A DNA stretch of 44,711 nucleotides, taken from assembly GCA_902494245.1 (NCBI GenBank), contig CABUSR010000017.1, positions 1 to 44,711 of the forward strand, read 5' to 3'. Shown piece by piece: positions 38,130-44,711 of the stretch (the first letter of the stretch is position 1; each line of letters begins with the position of its first letter). The notes under the pieces were generated by a model that saw only the letters and a program-made list of their open reading frames with translations, had not been told where the DNA came from and made no database searches. A program made the translations under genes and the position numbers. The DNA comes from an uncultured Collinsella sp. Its GTDB lineage: Bacteria; Actinomycetota; Coriobacteriia; Coriobacteriales; Coriobacteriaceae.

Positions 38130-38924
38130 CTCGGCGAGCAGGCGACGGAGTTCTTCTTCGACCGTGCGCACGTAGCGGACGCGGTCGTTGACGCCGCGCA
38201 TGGTGGGGTTGCAGCTCTCCATCAGATAGGGATGGCCCACGACGTTGAGCATGTCGCGATCGTTCTCATTGTCGCCAAACGCCATCATCTCATCGGGCGA
38301 AATCCCCAGGGCACGACCGTAATCGACAAGCGCGGAGCCCTTGCCCGAACCGAAACCGATCAAGTCCGTCCATGCGGCTCCCGACGTCATCACGTCGACA
38401 CGGTCGCTAAAGAGGCGCTCGAAATACTCCCGGGCCGCCGGATAATCCACCTTGGGCGTCTGGAAGCCAATCTTAATGACATCCTCGTCGATGTCCTCGG
38501 GACGGTCGACCACCGCCACATCGCAGTGGACCTCATGGCGCAAATGGTCGACGAATGCATCGTTGCCGCTCATGGCGTAGAGGTGCCCCTCACACGAAAG
38601 GGTCACGTCGGCATGGGGATACGCAACCACGGCATTCGCGATAGCCATAGCAAGGCTACGCTCCATGGAACGCTTGACAACGGCACGCCCCTCGCTCATC
38701 ACCAGGGTACCGTTTTCGCATACATAGGCGAGCTCATCGGCCACCGGAGCAAACAGGTAGCGCAAGCTCGCATATTGACGGCCACTCGCCGGCATAAACA
38801 CGATACCGCGACGATGCAGCTCATCGATAAGCTCAAATGCCTCGGAACGCAGCTCGCGCTCCCCCGGATGCAGCAAAGTGCCGTCCAAATCGCATGCAAT
38901 CAGCTTGATTCCCTCAAGACCCAT
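38127..38924 (-). CDS. Cof-type HAD phosphatase
   Basis: A 265-residue HAD phosphatase with type IIB cap. Motif I: LIACDLDGTLLHPGE (about residues 8-22); motif II: IVFMPASGRQYASLR (about 41-55); cap region 85-190; motif III lysine in GFGSGKGSALVDYG (about 193-206); motif IV: MMAFGDNENDRDMLNVV (about 215-231). Substrate is probably a sugar phosphate or cofactor phosphate. ATG 38924 follows GGGGGAAG; the longer frame (to 39248) overlaps the next gene and is rejected. It ends in the palindromic element. Confidence 0.88.
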   Translation of the reverse strand: MGLEGIKLIACDLDGTLLHPGERELRSEAFELIDELHRRGIVFMPASGRQYASLRYLFAPVADELAYVCENGTLVMSEGRAVVKRSMERSLAMAIANAVVAYPHADVTLSCEGHLYAMSGNDAFVDHLRHEVHCDVAVVDRPEDIDEDVIKIGFQTPKVDYPAAREYFERLFSDRVDVMTSGAAWTDLIGFGSGKGSALVDYGRALGISPDEMMAFGDNENDRDMLNVVGHPYLMESCNPTMRGVNDRVRYVRTVEEELRRLLAE

Positions 38925-39007
38925 ATGCTTCCCCCAAAGCCTCCTATCAACAGCAAGATGGACCTTGATTGGTCGCCCCTCAAAGCCCGTCTTGCGCATA
39001 CGTGCGC

Positions 39008-39586
39008 TTAGCCGCGCGTCTTTTTTACGATGGTAAAGTCGGGAGCCATGCTCACGACGACCTCCGCCGCACTCGACGCAAAGCGCCGGTCCGCATCGAG
39101 TCCACAGGTAACCACCGAGAGCCGAACACCCTCGACACCCCGGAGCATGCGGCCCAAAACAGGCTGCACCGGCGTATACATGCGCACGGTATGCTCGTCC
39201 GAGTCGCCCCGGAAGAGCGGCGCATGCATGTTGCCGATCTCCCAGCACGCATGCGCGAGCGCAATCGGATCCATGCGGTCGACTTCGACCAAAAAAACCT
39301 CGGCGCTGCGCAGGCGCACGACAACCGCCACAGGCACCATGTCCGAACGGTCAATGGCGAGCACGTCGCCATCGGCAAGACGACCGCCATCGATAGTATC
39401 CAGCCGAACATCGATCGTGCGCCCCAGCTCCGTCACGCCCACACACGCGCACACGTCAGCCTGGTCCCAATCGAGTAGTAGCTCGTCAACTTCAAAGACG
39501 CCGCCCAACTTCCGGCGAAGCAGGAGTTCATAGGACGGATCGTTGAGATTTCCCAAGCATGCCGTCGAAACCAAGCGTTCAGGCAT
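39008..39586 (-). CDS. UreE-like metallochaperone domain protein
   Basis: A 192-residue protein whose middle matches the UreE fold: TIDVRLDTIDGGRLADGDVL (about residues 57-76, like the RVRL..LxDGD strand pair), VFLVEVDRMDPIALAHACWE (about 96-115) and IGNMHAPLFRG (about 116-126, corresponding to the GNRH segment that carries the nickel-binding histidine of UreE), then PVQPVLGRML (about 139-148). UreE delivers nickel to urease; no urease is in the window and the His-rich tail is missing. It begins three bases after the stop of a SlyD-type FKBP, itself linked to nickel delivery in other bacteria, so a shared metal role is plausible. Confidence 0.65.
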   Translation of the reverse strand: MPERLVSTACLGNLNDPSYELLLRRKLGGVFEVDELLLDWDQADVCACVGVTELGRTIDVRLDTIDGGRLADGDVLAIDRSDMVPVAVVVRLRSAEVFLVEVDRMDPIALAHACWEIGNMHAPLFRGDSDEHTVRMYTPVQPVLGRMLRGVEGVRLSVVTCGLDADRRFASSAAEVVVSMAPDFTIVKKTRG

Positions 39587-39589
39587 GCT

Positions 39590-40018
39590 CTAACCCTCGA
39601 CCTCAACGAGCTCGATATCAAAGTTGAGGTCCTTGCCGGCCAACTCGTGGTTGGCATCGAGCGTCACGGCGTCGGGCGTTACGTCGATGACCACGGCGGG
39701 GACGGGCATACCACTTGGCGTGGACAGGAAAAGCTTCATGCCCTTCTCGATCTGCTCGATGTTGGGAACCTGTTCGGCCGGGAAGGTAATAACCATCTCG
39801 GGATTGTGCTCGCCGTAGGCCTCGGCAGCAGGAATGTGCACGGTCTTCTTCTCGCCCACCTGCATGTCGACAACAGCGGCGTCGAAGCCCTTGATCATCT
39901 GGCCGGCGCCGCAGGTGAACTCCAGCGGCTCGCCGCGATCGTAGGAGCTATCGAACTGCGTGCCGTCGTCGAGCGTGCCACGATAATGGGTCTTAACCTT
40001 CTTGCCCTGGTTGGACAT
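39590..40018 (-). CDS. FKBP-type peptidyl-prolyl isomerase, SlyD-like
   Basis: A 142-residue isomerase and chaperone with the FKBP core GTLDDGTQFDSSYDRGEPLE (about residues 14-33), GAGQMIKGFDAAVVDMQVGE (about 37-56) and an insert-in-flap domain between about 70 and 125 (PAEAYGEHNPEMV, then GMPVPAVVIDV), which is the SlyD signature. The C-terminal histidine/cysteine-rich metal tail of E. coli SlyD is missing. ATG 40018 with GGAGG. The UreE-like gene follows after three bases. Confidence 0.9.
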   Translation of the reverse strand: MSNQGKKVKTHYRGTLDDGTQFDSSYDRGEPLEFTCGAGQMIKGFDAAVVDMQVGEKKTVHIPAAEAYGEHNPEMVITFPAEQVPNIEQIEKGMKLFLSTPSGMPVPAVVIDVTPDAVTLDANHELAGKDLNFDIELVEVEG

Positions 40019-40138
40019 GGTAACCTCCGTGATAAGGGCGGCGCACAACGCGGGCCGCCGTGAACATATGGCGCTAACTATACCCTAGTCATACAATTCA
40101 AAGACAGTTTGCAAAGAAACGCTGCAACCGGAGGAACC

Positions 40139-41152
40139 ATGGCATATCCCGTATTTGACCTACACTGCGACACCGCCGACCGCATCGGCTGGGCCACGCT
40201 CGATCTCGACCTGCGCTTTACCGCCGGCACCGACGGTTATTTCCCCGGCGATGAAACGCATCCGCAGGATTTCGACCTCATCGAGGGCAACGCCTGCGCC
40301 ATCTCGCTCGCAAAGATCGGCAACACGCCGTGGGCACAGTGCTTCGCCACGTTTGTCCCCGACGAGATTCCCATCGCCCACGCTGCGCGCTTCCAGGCGC
40401 AGATCATGGCGCACATGAGCGGCCAGGCAACGCTCAACCACGACCGCATGGTCAACGTACGTAGCGCCGCTGACATTCGCCCTGCGCTCAAAGACGGCAA
40501 GGTCGCCTGCATCCACACCATCGAAAACGCCACGTTCTTTGCCGAGGACCCCGCGCTGATCGAGGTGCTCAAGAGCCTGGGCGTAATCATGTCATCACTC
40601 AGCTGGAATGCGCAGGGACCGCTCGCGAGCGGACACGACACCCATGCCGGCCTCACCGCCGCCGGCATCGAGGCGCTTACGCAGATGGAGCACGCCGGCA
40701 TGGTGCTCGACGTCTCCCACCTCAACGATGAGTGCTTTGACGAGGTTGTCGCCCACGCCACGCGCCCCTTCGTCGCCAGCCACTCCAACTCCCGCACCGT
40801 CTGCGGCGTCAAGCGCAACCTCACCGACGACCAGTTCCGCACCATCCGCGACATGGGCGGTATCGTCGGCCTCAACTACTGCAGCAAGTTCCTATCCAAC
40901 GATGCAACCGACAAGACCGCCGCAGACGTCACCTTCGACCAGCTGGCAGCCCATATCGAACACTGGCTTGACCTGGGTGGCGAAAATATCATCGCGCTCG
41001 GCGGCGACTGGGACGGTGCCGCGGTGCCCACTTTCCTCTCCGATGCCAGCAAAATGCCCGAATTCCAGAACATGCTCTCCAGGCACTTTGGCAAGACCGT
41101 GATGCAGAAGCTCTGCAGCGATAATGCCCTTGCCTTCTTTGAGCGTTATTAA
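40139..41152 (+). CDS. Membrane dipeptidase (peptidase family M19)
   Basis: A 337-residue zinc dipeptidase. Metal ligands: HxD in VFDLHCDTADRIG (about residues 5-17), Glu in IHTIENATFF (about 124-133), His in LDVSHLNDECFD (about 193-204) and His in VASHSNSRTVCG (about 219-230), then GGIVGLNYCSKFL and LGGDWDG (about 296-302). Although the family is called membrane or renal dipeptidase, there is no signal peptide here, so it is cytoplasmic and likely degrades dipeptides including D-amino acid ones. ATG 40139 with GGAGG. Confidence 0.92.
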   Translation: MAYPVFDLHCDTADRIGWATLDLDLRFTAGTDGYFPGDETHPQDFDLIEGNACAISLAKIGNTPWAQCFATFVPDEIPIAHAARFQAQIMAHMSGQATLNHDRMVNVRSAADIRPALKDGKVACIHTIENATFFAEDPALIEVLKSLGVIMSSLSWNAQGPLASGHDTHAGLTAAGIEALTQMEHAGMVLDVSHLNDECFDEVVAHATRPFVASHSNSRTVCGVKRNLTDDQFRTIRDMGGIVGLNYCSKFLSNDATDKTAADVTFDQLAAHIEHWLDLGGENIIALGGDWDGAAVPTFLSDASKMPEFQNMLSRHFGKTVMQKLCSDNALAFFERY

Positions 41153-41168
41153 TTTCACATCCCCTGAG

Positions 41169-41188
41169 CGGGCCGACATGCCGGCCCG
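41169..41188 (+). terminator. Hairpin between the dipeptidase and metallopeptidase genes
   Basis: CGGGCCG (41169-41175) and CGGCCCG (41182-41188) pair perfectly, 17 bases past the dipeptidase stop. No T-run; may be a processing or attenuation hairpin. Its position supports the TTG start of the next gene. Confidence 0.45.
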
Positions 41189-41210
41189 TCCCCAATCTGA
41201 AGGACCGCTT

Positions 41211-41987
41211 TTGACGCAGCAATTTACGTTTTTCCTATCCCGACCGGATGGGACGCCCATCCCCGTCGTCGTTGCCAAAAAGCGCGTCAAAAACTTCAAC
41301 CTACGCGTCACATCGAGCGGCGAGGTCCACGCCAGCGCACCGCTCGGCGCCAGCCGCGAGCGTATCGAAGCGTTTGTGAAACGCAACAGCGCCTGGATTA
41401 TCAGCCGACTTGCCCAGCGTGAGCAACGCCAGGCAACGGCGCGAGAGCCGCTCGGTCCCCACTCGATCACTGCACTTTGGGGCAAGCCCATCACGGTGCA
41501 GGATGCACTCGATCACAACTTTGCATCACCCGTACCACGGCCCAAACAGGCTACCTTCGCAAGTTATATGGGTACCGACGAGCCAGACGAACGCCCACGG
41601 GCCAAGCGGCACGCAATCCTCGATGGCCTAACGCCCGATGAGCTCCAAGCCAACATCAACCAGCTCTATACGTCCGAGGTCACCACGGCACTGCGCGATA
41701 TGGTGCACGCATACGAAATCGCAATGGGCGTCGCCGTTTCCCGCGTTTCCGTACGCAGCATGAAAACGCGTTGGGGCTCATGCACGCCCAAATCCGGCGC
41801 CGTTCGCATCGCACGAGAACTTGCCGCCTATCCCGTCGAATGCCTCGACATGGTTGTCGCCCACGAGCTCGTCCACTTGCTCGAGCCAAGCCACAATCAG
41901 CGGTTTCACGCCCTGCTCGACACGTACTGCCCCAACAATAGAGCGCTGTCGCAGCGGCTCAAGCAGCCACCCATAGAGACGTATTAG
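41211..41987 (+). CDS. YgjP-like (DUF45, M48-related) zinc metallopeptidase
   Basis: A 258-residue protein of the YgjP/DUF45 family. N-terminal beta domain with KRVKNFNLRVTSSGEVHASA (about residues 25-44), then RMKTRWGSC-like VRSMKTRWGSCTPKSGAVRI (about 180-199), and the zinc motif VVAHELVHLLEPSHNQRF (about 218-235: HExxH variant HELVH plus a third histidine). The family is widely conserved, often beside restriction systems, but its substrate is unknown. A TTG at 41211 with AAGGA six bases upstream is preferred to the ATGs within the dipeptidase gene or in the hairpin. Confidence 0.85.
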   Translation: MTQQFTFFLSRPDGTPIPVVVAKKRVKNFNLRVTSSGEVHASAPLGASRERIEAFVKRNSAWIISRLAQREQRQATAREPLGPHSITALWGKPITVQDALDHNFASPVPRPKQATFASYMGTDEPDERPRAKRHAILDGLTPDELQANINQLYTSEVTTALRDMVHAYEIAMGVAVSRVSVRSMKTRWGSCTPKSGAVRIARELAAYPVECLDMVVAHELVHLLEPSHNQRFHALLDTYCPNNRALSQRLKQPPIETY

Positions 41988-41993
41988 AACCGG

Positions 41994-42479
41994 TTAGCGC
42001 ACACGCTCGATCTCGACGCCACAGCTTGCCAAGGGCAGGCCAACAGGCGCCCACGGCTTATCGAGCTTGATGCGCACACCAAGCAGCGAGGGATAACGAC
42101 GCAGCAGCATCTGGGCCGTACCTTCAGCTGCCGCCTCGATGAGCTTAAACGTATGCTCGCGCAGATAGCCATCGACATCGTGGCACACCGAGCCGTAGTC
42201 AATCGAGGCGTCCAAGTTATCGTGCTCTCCCGCTGCACGCAGGTCGGCATAGAGCACCAAGGACACGATGAATTTCTGGCCCAGCGCGTTCTCTTCGGGA
42301 TACACGCCGTGGTTAGCAAAAACCTCAAGACCTTCAACGGTGATGCGGTCGGCATGGCGCAGATCGTCATAGTTCACGTGGGGCACCGCCGTTGCGGTGG
42401 ATATTTCGCCCCTTCCACGGCGGGCGAGCTCGGCGCCTTCAGTCTTGGTTGCATTCTCGGGCAGCTTCTTGTTGCTCAT
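41994..42479 (-). CDS. folB: Dihydroneopterin aldolase
   Basis: FolB converts dihydroneopterin to 6-hydroxymethyl-dihydropterin in folate synthesis. The last about 120 residues of the 161 form the enzyme: ADRITVEGLEVFANHGVYPE (about residues 43-62, with the GxxGVxxxE core), LGQKFIVSLVLYADLR (about 66-81), SIDYGSVCHDV (about 91-101) and LIEAAAEGTAQMLL (about 112-125), ending in the conserved KLDKPWAP. The first 40 residues are extra and look disordered. ATG 42479 with AAGGAG. It is the last gene of the folE-HD-folB group. Confidence 0.88.
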   Translation of the reverse strand: MSNKKLPENATKTEGAELARRGRGEISTATAVPHVNYDDLRHADRITVEGLEVFANHGVYPEENALGQKFIVSLVLYADLRAAGEHDNLDASIDYGSVCHDVDGYLREHTFKLIEAAAEGTAQMLLRRYPSLLGVRIKLDKPWAPVGLPLASCGVEIERVR

Positions 42480-42522
42480 CGCGATCGTCTCCTTCGTTTA
42501 GAACCCCGACCGCGCAAACTAA

Positions 42523-43104
42523 CTACACGCGAATCGACAGGTTCTTTTTATCATCGCTCCAGTTGCAAGCATTGCGCGCGGGGCATGCAAAGCAGGCGCG
42601 CGACGCTTTGTCGGCCGCATAGAGCAGACGCTCAAGCGGTTGGCTGTTCACGCGCAGCTTTCGATGGCCCAGAATGGCCGTCTTAATGGCTGCGGCATCG
42701 GCCGGCTCAAACGCCACGTCATCGGGCATACCGCCGAGAATCGCATCAGCGACGCGTTCGCTCGCAACATCATGGGATATACCCGATTCATACTGTTCAT
42801 CTTTGCCGATATCGTGAAGAAGTGCCGTGGCGTAGACGACCTCGCGGTCAAATTCGAGCTGTTCCTCGAGATTCTTGATCCACATAATGCGAGCGACATC
42901 GAGCAGATGGTCAATACCGTGGCGGCAGAAGATGCGCCCCGATTCCAACTGTGCAATGTTGCCCAAGTGCCGCCGGAACAGCCCGTTGGCACAAATGTAA
43001 TCAATGCGAGGCATGGCACCAAAGGGAGTCAGGCCCGAAGCCATAAAGCCGCGACGCGACGTCCCCTCATCGGTCTTCGATGTAAAGTCGTTGACGACTC
43101 TCAT
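42523..43104 (-). CDS. HD-domain phosphohydrolase between folE and folB
   Basis: A 193-residue HD-superfamily protein: ligands in IFCRHGIDHLLDVARIM (about residues 58-74), YATALLHDIGKDEQYESGIS in part (about 91-110, the HD pair in LLHDIG), and further His in ISHDVASERV. A C-terminal cysteine motif CFACPARNAC (about 170-179) is unusual and could bind metal. HD proteins hydrolyse phosphate esters, including nucleotides. It begins two bases past folE and lies before folB, so it may take part in the pterin pathway, for example removing phosphates from dihydroneopterin triphosphate. That role is inference. Confidence 0.82.
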   Translation of the reverse strand: MRVVNDFTSKTDEGTSRRGFMASGLTPFGAMPRIDYICANGLFRRHLGNIAQLESGRIFCRHGIDHLLDVARIMWIKNLEEQLEFDREVVYATALLHDIGKDEQYESGISHDVASERVADAILGGMPDDVAFEPADAAAIKTAILGHRKLRVNSQPLERLLYAADKASRACFACPARNACNWSDDKKNLSIRV

Positions 43105-43106
43105 GG

Positions 43107-43664
43107 TTAGCGGCCCAGCATCCTAAAGAAACGCTCCTCGAGCGCGGGATCGGTCTCAAAGACGCCGCGGCGAGCAAGCGTCACGGTCTTGGTGCCAGGC
43201 TTTTGCACGCCGCGCATAGTCATGCACATATGCTCGGCTTCCATGAGCACAATCGCTCCCTGGGGAGCGAGATAATCCATGAGAGCGTCGGCAACCTGCG
43301 CACACAGCTGCTCCTGCAGCTGCAGACGGCGGGCATAGACTTCAACCGTGCGAGCGAGCTTAGACAGACCCGCCACGCGACCGTTAGGGATATAGCCGAT
43401 CGCAGCCTTGCCATAAAACGGCAGCAGATGGTGCTCGCACAACGAGTAAAACGTAATGTCGCGCTCGATAACCAAGTCGTTCGAAGCGACGGCAAAAGTT
43501 TTGGACAGGTGCTCCTCGGCACTCTGGTCCATACCGCCGGCAATCTCGCCATACATACGGGCGACGCGCGCCGGGGTCTCCAGCAGGCCCTCACGAGTTG
43601 GGTCCTCGCCTATACCTTCAAGCAACAGCTTAATGGCGGCCTCGACTTTTTCCTGATCGACCAT
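43107..43664 (-). CDS. folE: GTP cyclohydrolase I
   Basis: Makes 7,8-dihydroneopterin triphosphate from GTP, first step of folate/pterin synthesis. The 185-residue protein has TREGLLETPARVARMYGEIA (about residues 23-42), the zinc cysteine and histidines in FYSLCEHHLLPFYGKAAIGY (about 72-91), PNGRVAGLSKLARTVEVYAR (about 93-112), RRLQLQEQLCAQVADAL (about 112-128) and the second zinc cysteine in EAEHMCMTMRGVQKPGTKTV (about 142-161). All catalytic residues are kept. ATG 43664. The HD protein gene follows immediately. Confidence 0.96.
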   Translation of the reverse strand: MVDQEKVEAAIKLLLEGIGEDPTREGLLETPARVARMYGEIAGGMDQSAEEHLSKTFAVASNDLVIERDITFYSLCEHHLLPFYGKAAIGYIPNGRVAGLSKLARTVEVYARRLQLQEQLCAQVADALMDYLAPQGAIVLMEAEHMCMTMRGVQKPGTKTVTLARRGVFETDPALEERFFRMLGR

Positions 43665-43730
43665 CTGGGCCTCACTTTTCCGATTTCACGTTCGCGCTAT
43701 GGTACCACGCCCTTCGGCATCGACCACAAG

Positions 43731-44312
43731 CTACATAGTATGGGTCGAATAGACTGGATCGTCCCGCCAAAGCTCCACAGCGTCGCAAAGCGCAACGCCC
43801 TCACGCACAGCGCGGTCGCGCGTAGCGTTCATATCGATCACACGCTGGTTACTAGAGCCCCTAAAGCGCAATGAGATATCGTACAGATCCTGAACAAACG
43901 GGCCATCCACCAACATATCGAGGCAGGCAAGGATACGGTCCGTCACCTCGGTATGGTGACGACCACCCGGCATAAGCTCCTCGAGCACGTCGCCGGTAAA
44001 ACACCAAATGGTCTTTCCTGACCCCGCAGGATAAGCGGCACGAACACGCTCGATAAACTCAACGAGCCCCGCCTGATTCTCGGGTTCCATAGGCTCGCCG
44101 CCCAGAATCGTCAGGCCATCGATAAAGGGATGGTCGAGACTCTCGATAATTTTGTCCTCGACGGCACGATTAAAGGGCTCGCCCGCAGCAAAGTCCCACG
44201 CGACAGAGTTAAAGCAGTTCTTGCACCCACGACGGCACCCGCTCACAAACAGAGAAGTACGAACGCCTTCTCCATCAGCAATGTCGAAATACTTAATGTT
44301 CGCGTAGTTCAT
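43731..44312 (-). CDS. nrdG: Anaerobic ribonucleoside-triphosphate reductase activating protein
   Basis: NrdG is a radical-SAM activase that puts the glycyl radical on NrdD under anaerobic conditions. The 193-residue protein has DIADGEGVRTSLFVSGC (about residues 10-26) with the 4Fe-4S motif CRRGCKNCFN (about 26-35), the GGEPM motif in ILGGEPMEPENQ (about 71-82) and the SAM-binding region downstream (YPAGSGKTIWCFTGDVLEEL, about 97-116). Length is slightly long for the family (about 150-180). ATG 44312 with AGGAG eight bases upstream; the longer frame to 44468 runs through a palindrome and is rejected. nrdD probably lies beyond the right edge. Confidence 0.95.
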   Translation of the reverse strand: MNYANIKYFDIADGEGVRTSLFVSGCRRGCKNCFNSVAWDFAAGEPFNRAVEDKIIESLDHPFIDGLTILGGEPMEPENQAGLVEFIERVRAAYPAGSGKTIWCFTGDVLEELMPGGRHHTEVTDRILACLDMLVDGPFVQDLYDISLRFRGSSNQRVIDMNATRDRAVREGVALCDAVELWRDDPVYSTHTM

Positions 44313-44327
44313 AGGTAACTCTCCTGG

Positions 44328-44411
44328 GAGGCCGGGACATATCATCCCGTCCTCAAACATTCTCGGCCTTCGGCCTGCGAAACTGCGGGCGGGACGATAT
44401 GTCCCGGCCTC
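44328..44411. repeat. 84-bp palindrome upstream of nrdG
   Basis: GAGGCCGGGACATATC (44328-44343) pairs perfectly with 44396-44411, and the pairing continues inside (TCCCGTCC with GGGCGGGA). A small GGCC-TTC-GGCC hairpin lies in the middle. It is in the leader or intergenic region of nrdG and has the same GGGACA core as other palindromes in the window. Confidence 0.6.
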
Positions 44412-44711
44412 ATGCAAAGGGTAACTCAATGAACGAAGCGAACATCGAGTATAGGGTTCGAGGTCCAATAAAAAATGGGTTGCAGCTCAACCGCCATTGC
44501 AAGCAAATCGCCGCCGCAGGTCAACTCATTTCTGCTAAGAACTTCGAGGAGTGAGCGGACCACGCGCTGCATCTCAGCTACGTCAACTTGGCTGCCCCGT
44601 AGCGAGACGCCGGACCTTTGCTCGATATGAGTTCCGCACGAACAGGAGGCGCCAGTGGCGCCTCCGTCGTGAGTCAGGACTGTCCGAAATAGCGAGCAAA
44701 GGTCCGGGGGC
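44412..44711. other. Gene-free right end with a long nested palindrome
   Basis: No coding region is supported. CCGGACCTTTGCTCG (44610-44624) is exactly complementary to 44693-44707, and between them GGAGGCGCC and GGCGCCTCC (44645-44653 and 44657-44665) form a second stem with a 3-base loop. The structure could be a strong terminator complex for the gene left of the true nrdD position, or an RNA element. The window ends four bases later, so its context is unknown. Confidence 0.45.

Noticed and set aside
39008..39586. Part of a urease operon
   Set aside because: No ureABC, ureF, ureG or ureD genes flank the UreE-like protein.

Overview
The window looks like a chromosomal segment of a high-GC anaerobic gut actinobacterium of the class Coriobacteriia, most likely a Collinsella. 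This is judged from codon use, the strictly anaerobic or microaerobic gene content (NrdG activase, ferredoxin-type aldo/keto reductase, flavodoxin, DUF3793) and general protein character. No rRNA or marker gene is present to prove it. No tRNA, rRNA or CRISPR array was seen.

Layout. 1-2280: a truncated ArsR-type regulator, tcdA, a TatD-like hydrolase and a 200-bp MITE-like palindromic element. 2297-3801: a complete IS256-family insertion sequence with a visible 8-10 bp target duplication, inserted at the terminator of the next operon. 3851-10630: an Amadori-product (fructoselysine) operon: GntR/UTRA regulator, YfcC-type transporter, atypical amidohydrolase, FrlC epimerase, FrlB deglycase and FrlD kinase, with a promoter and two palindromic operator candidates upstream of the transporter. 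10781-13171: two HAD phosphatases and deoC. 13172-16795: a 3.6-kb accessory block with a long non-coding leader, an unknown protein, a ClpP-like serine peptidase and a soluble VirD4/TraG-like ATPase. 16937-23258: pgi, a half-length iron-alcohol-dehydrogenase-like protein, a probably SOS-controlled Y-family polymerase with its YolD-like partner, a membrane-anchored metal-binding protein, and a DUF3793-flavodoxin pair. 23391-26495: an amino-acid ABC importer whose permease carries an extra extracytoplasmic domain. 26643-31668: nfo, two oxidoreductases, panE and two small proteins. 31855-35465: a secreted protein, metY with a cysteine-containing leader peptide, and a divergent LysR regulator. 35529-38924: rnhA, a second Gfo/Idh/MocA oxidoreductase, acylphosphatase, a Fur-family regulator and a HAD phosphatase. 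39008-44711: a UreE-like protein with a SlyD-type FKBP, a dipeptidase, a YgjP-like metallopeptidase, folB, an HD-domain protein, folE and nrdG.

The genes form short, mostly independent operons. The clearest functional units are fructoselysine uptake and breakdown to glucose 6-phosphate and lysine (with pgi nearby to use the glucose 6-phosphate), translesion synthesis under an SOS-like operator, amino-acid import, sulfur assimilation with a leader peptide, pterin synthesis, and possible nickel handling. The most unusual items are the ClpP-like/VirD4-like cassette, two 85-bp structured repeats with compensatory stem changes placed just before start codons, a palindrome whose two ends supply the stop codons of two convergent genes, and the cysteine leader peptide of metY. 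Starts were re-chosen by Shine-Dalgarno spacing where the longest reading frame looked wrong.
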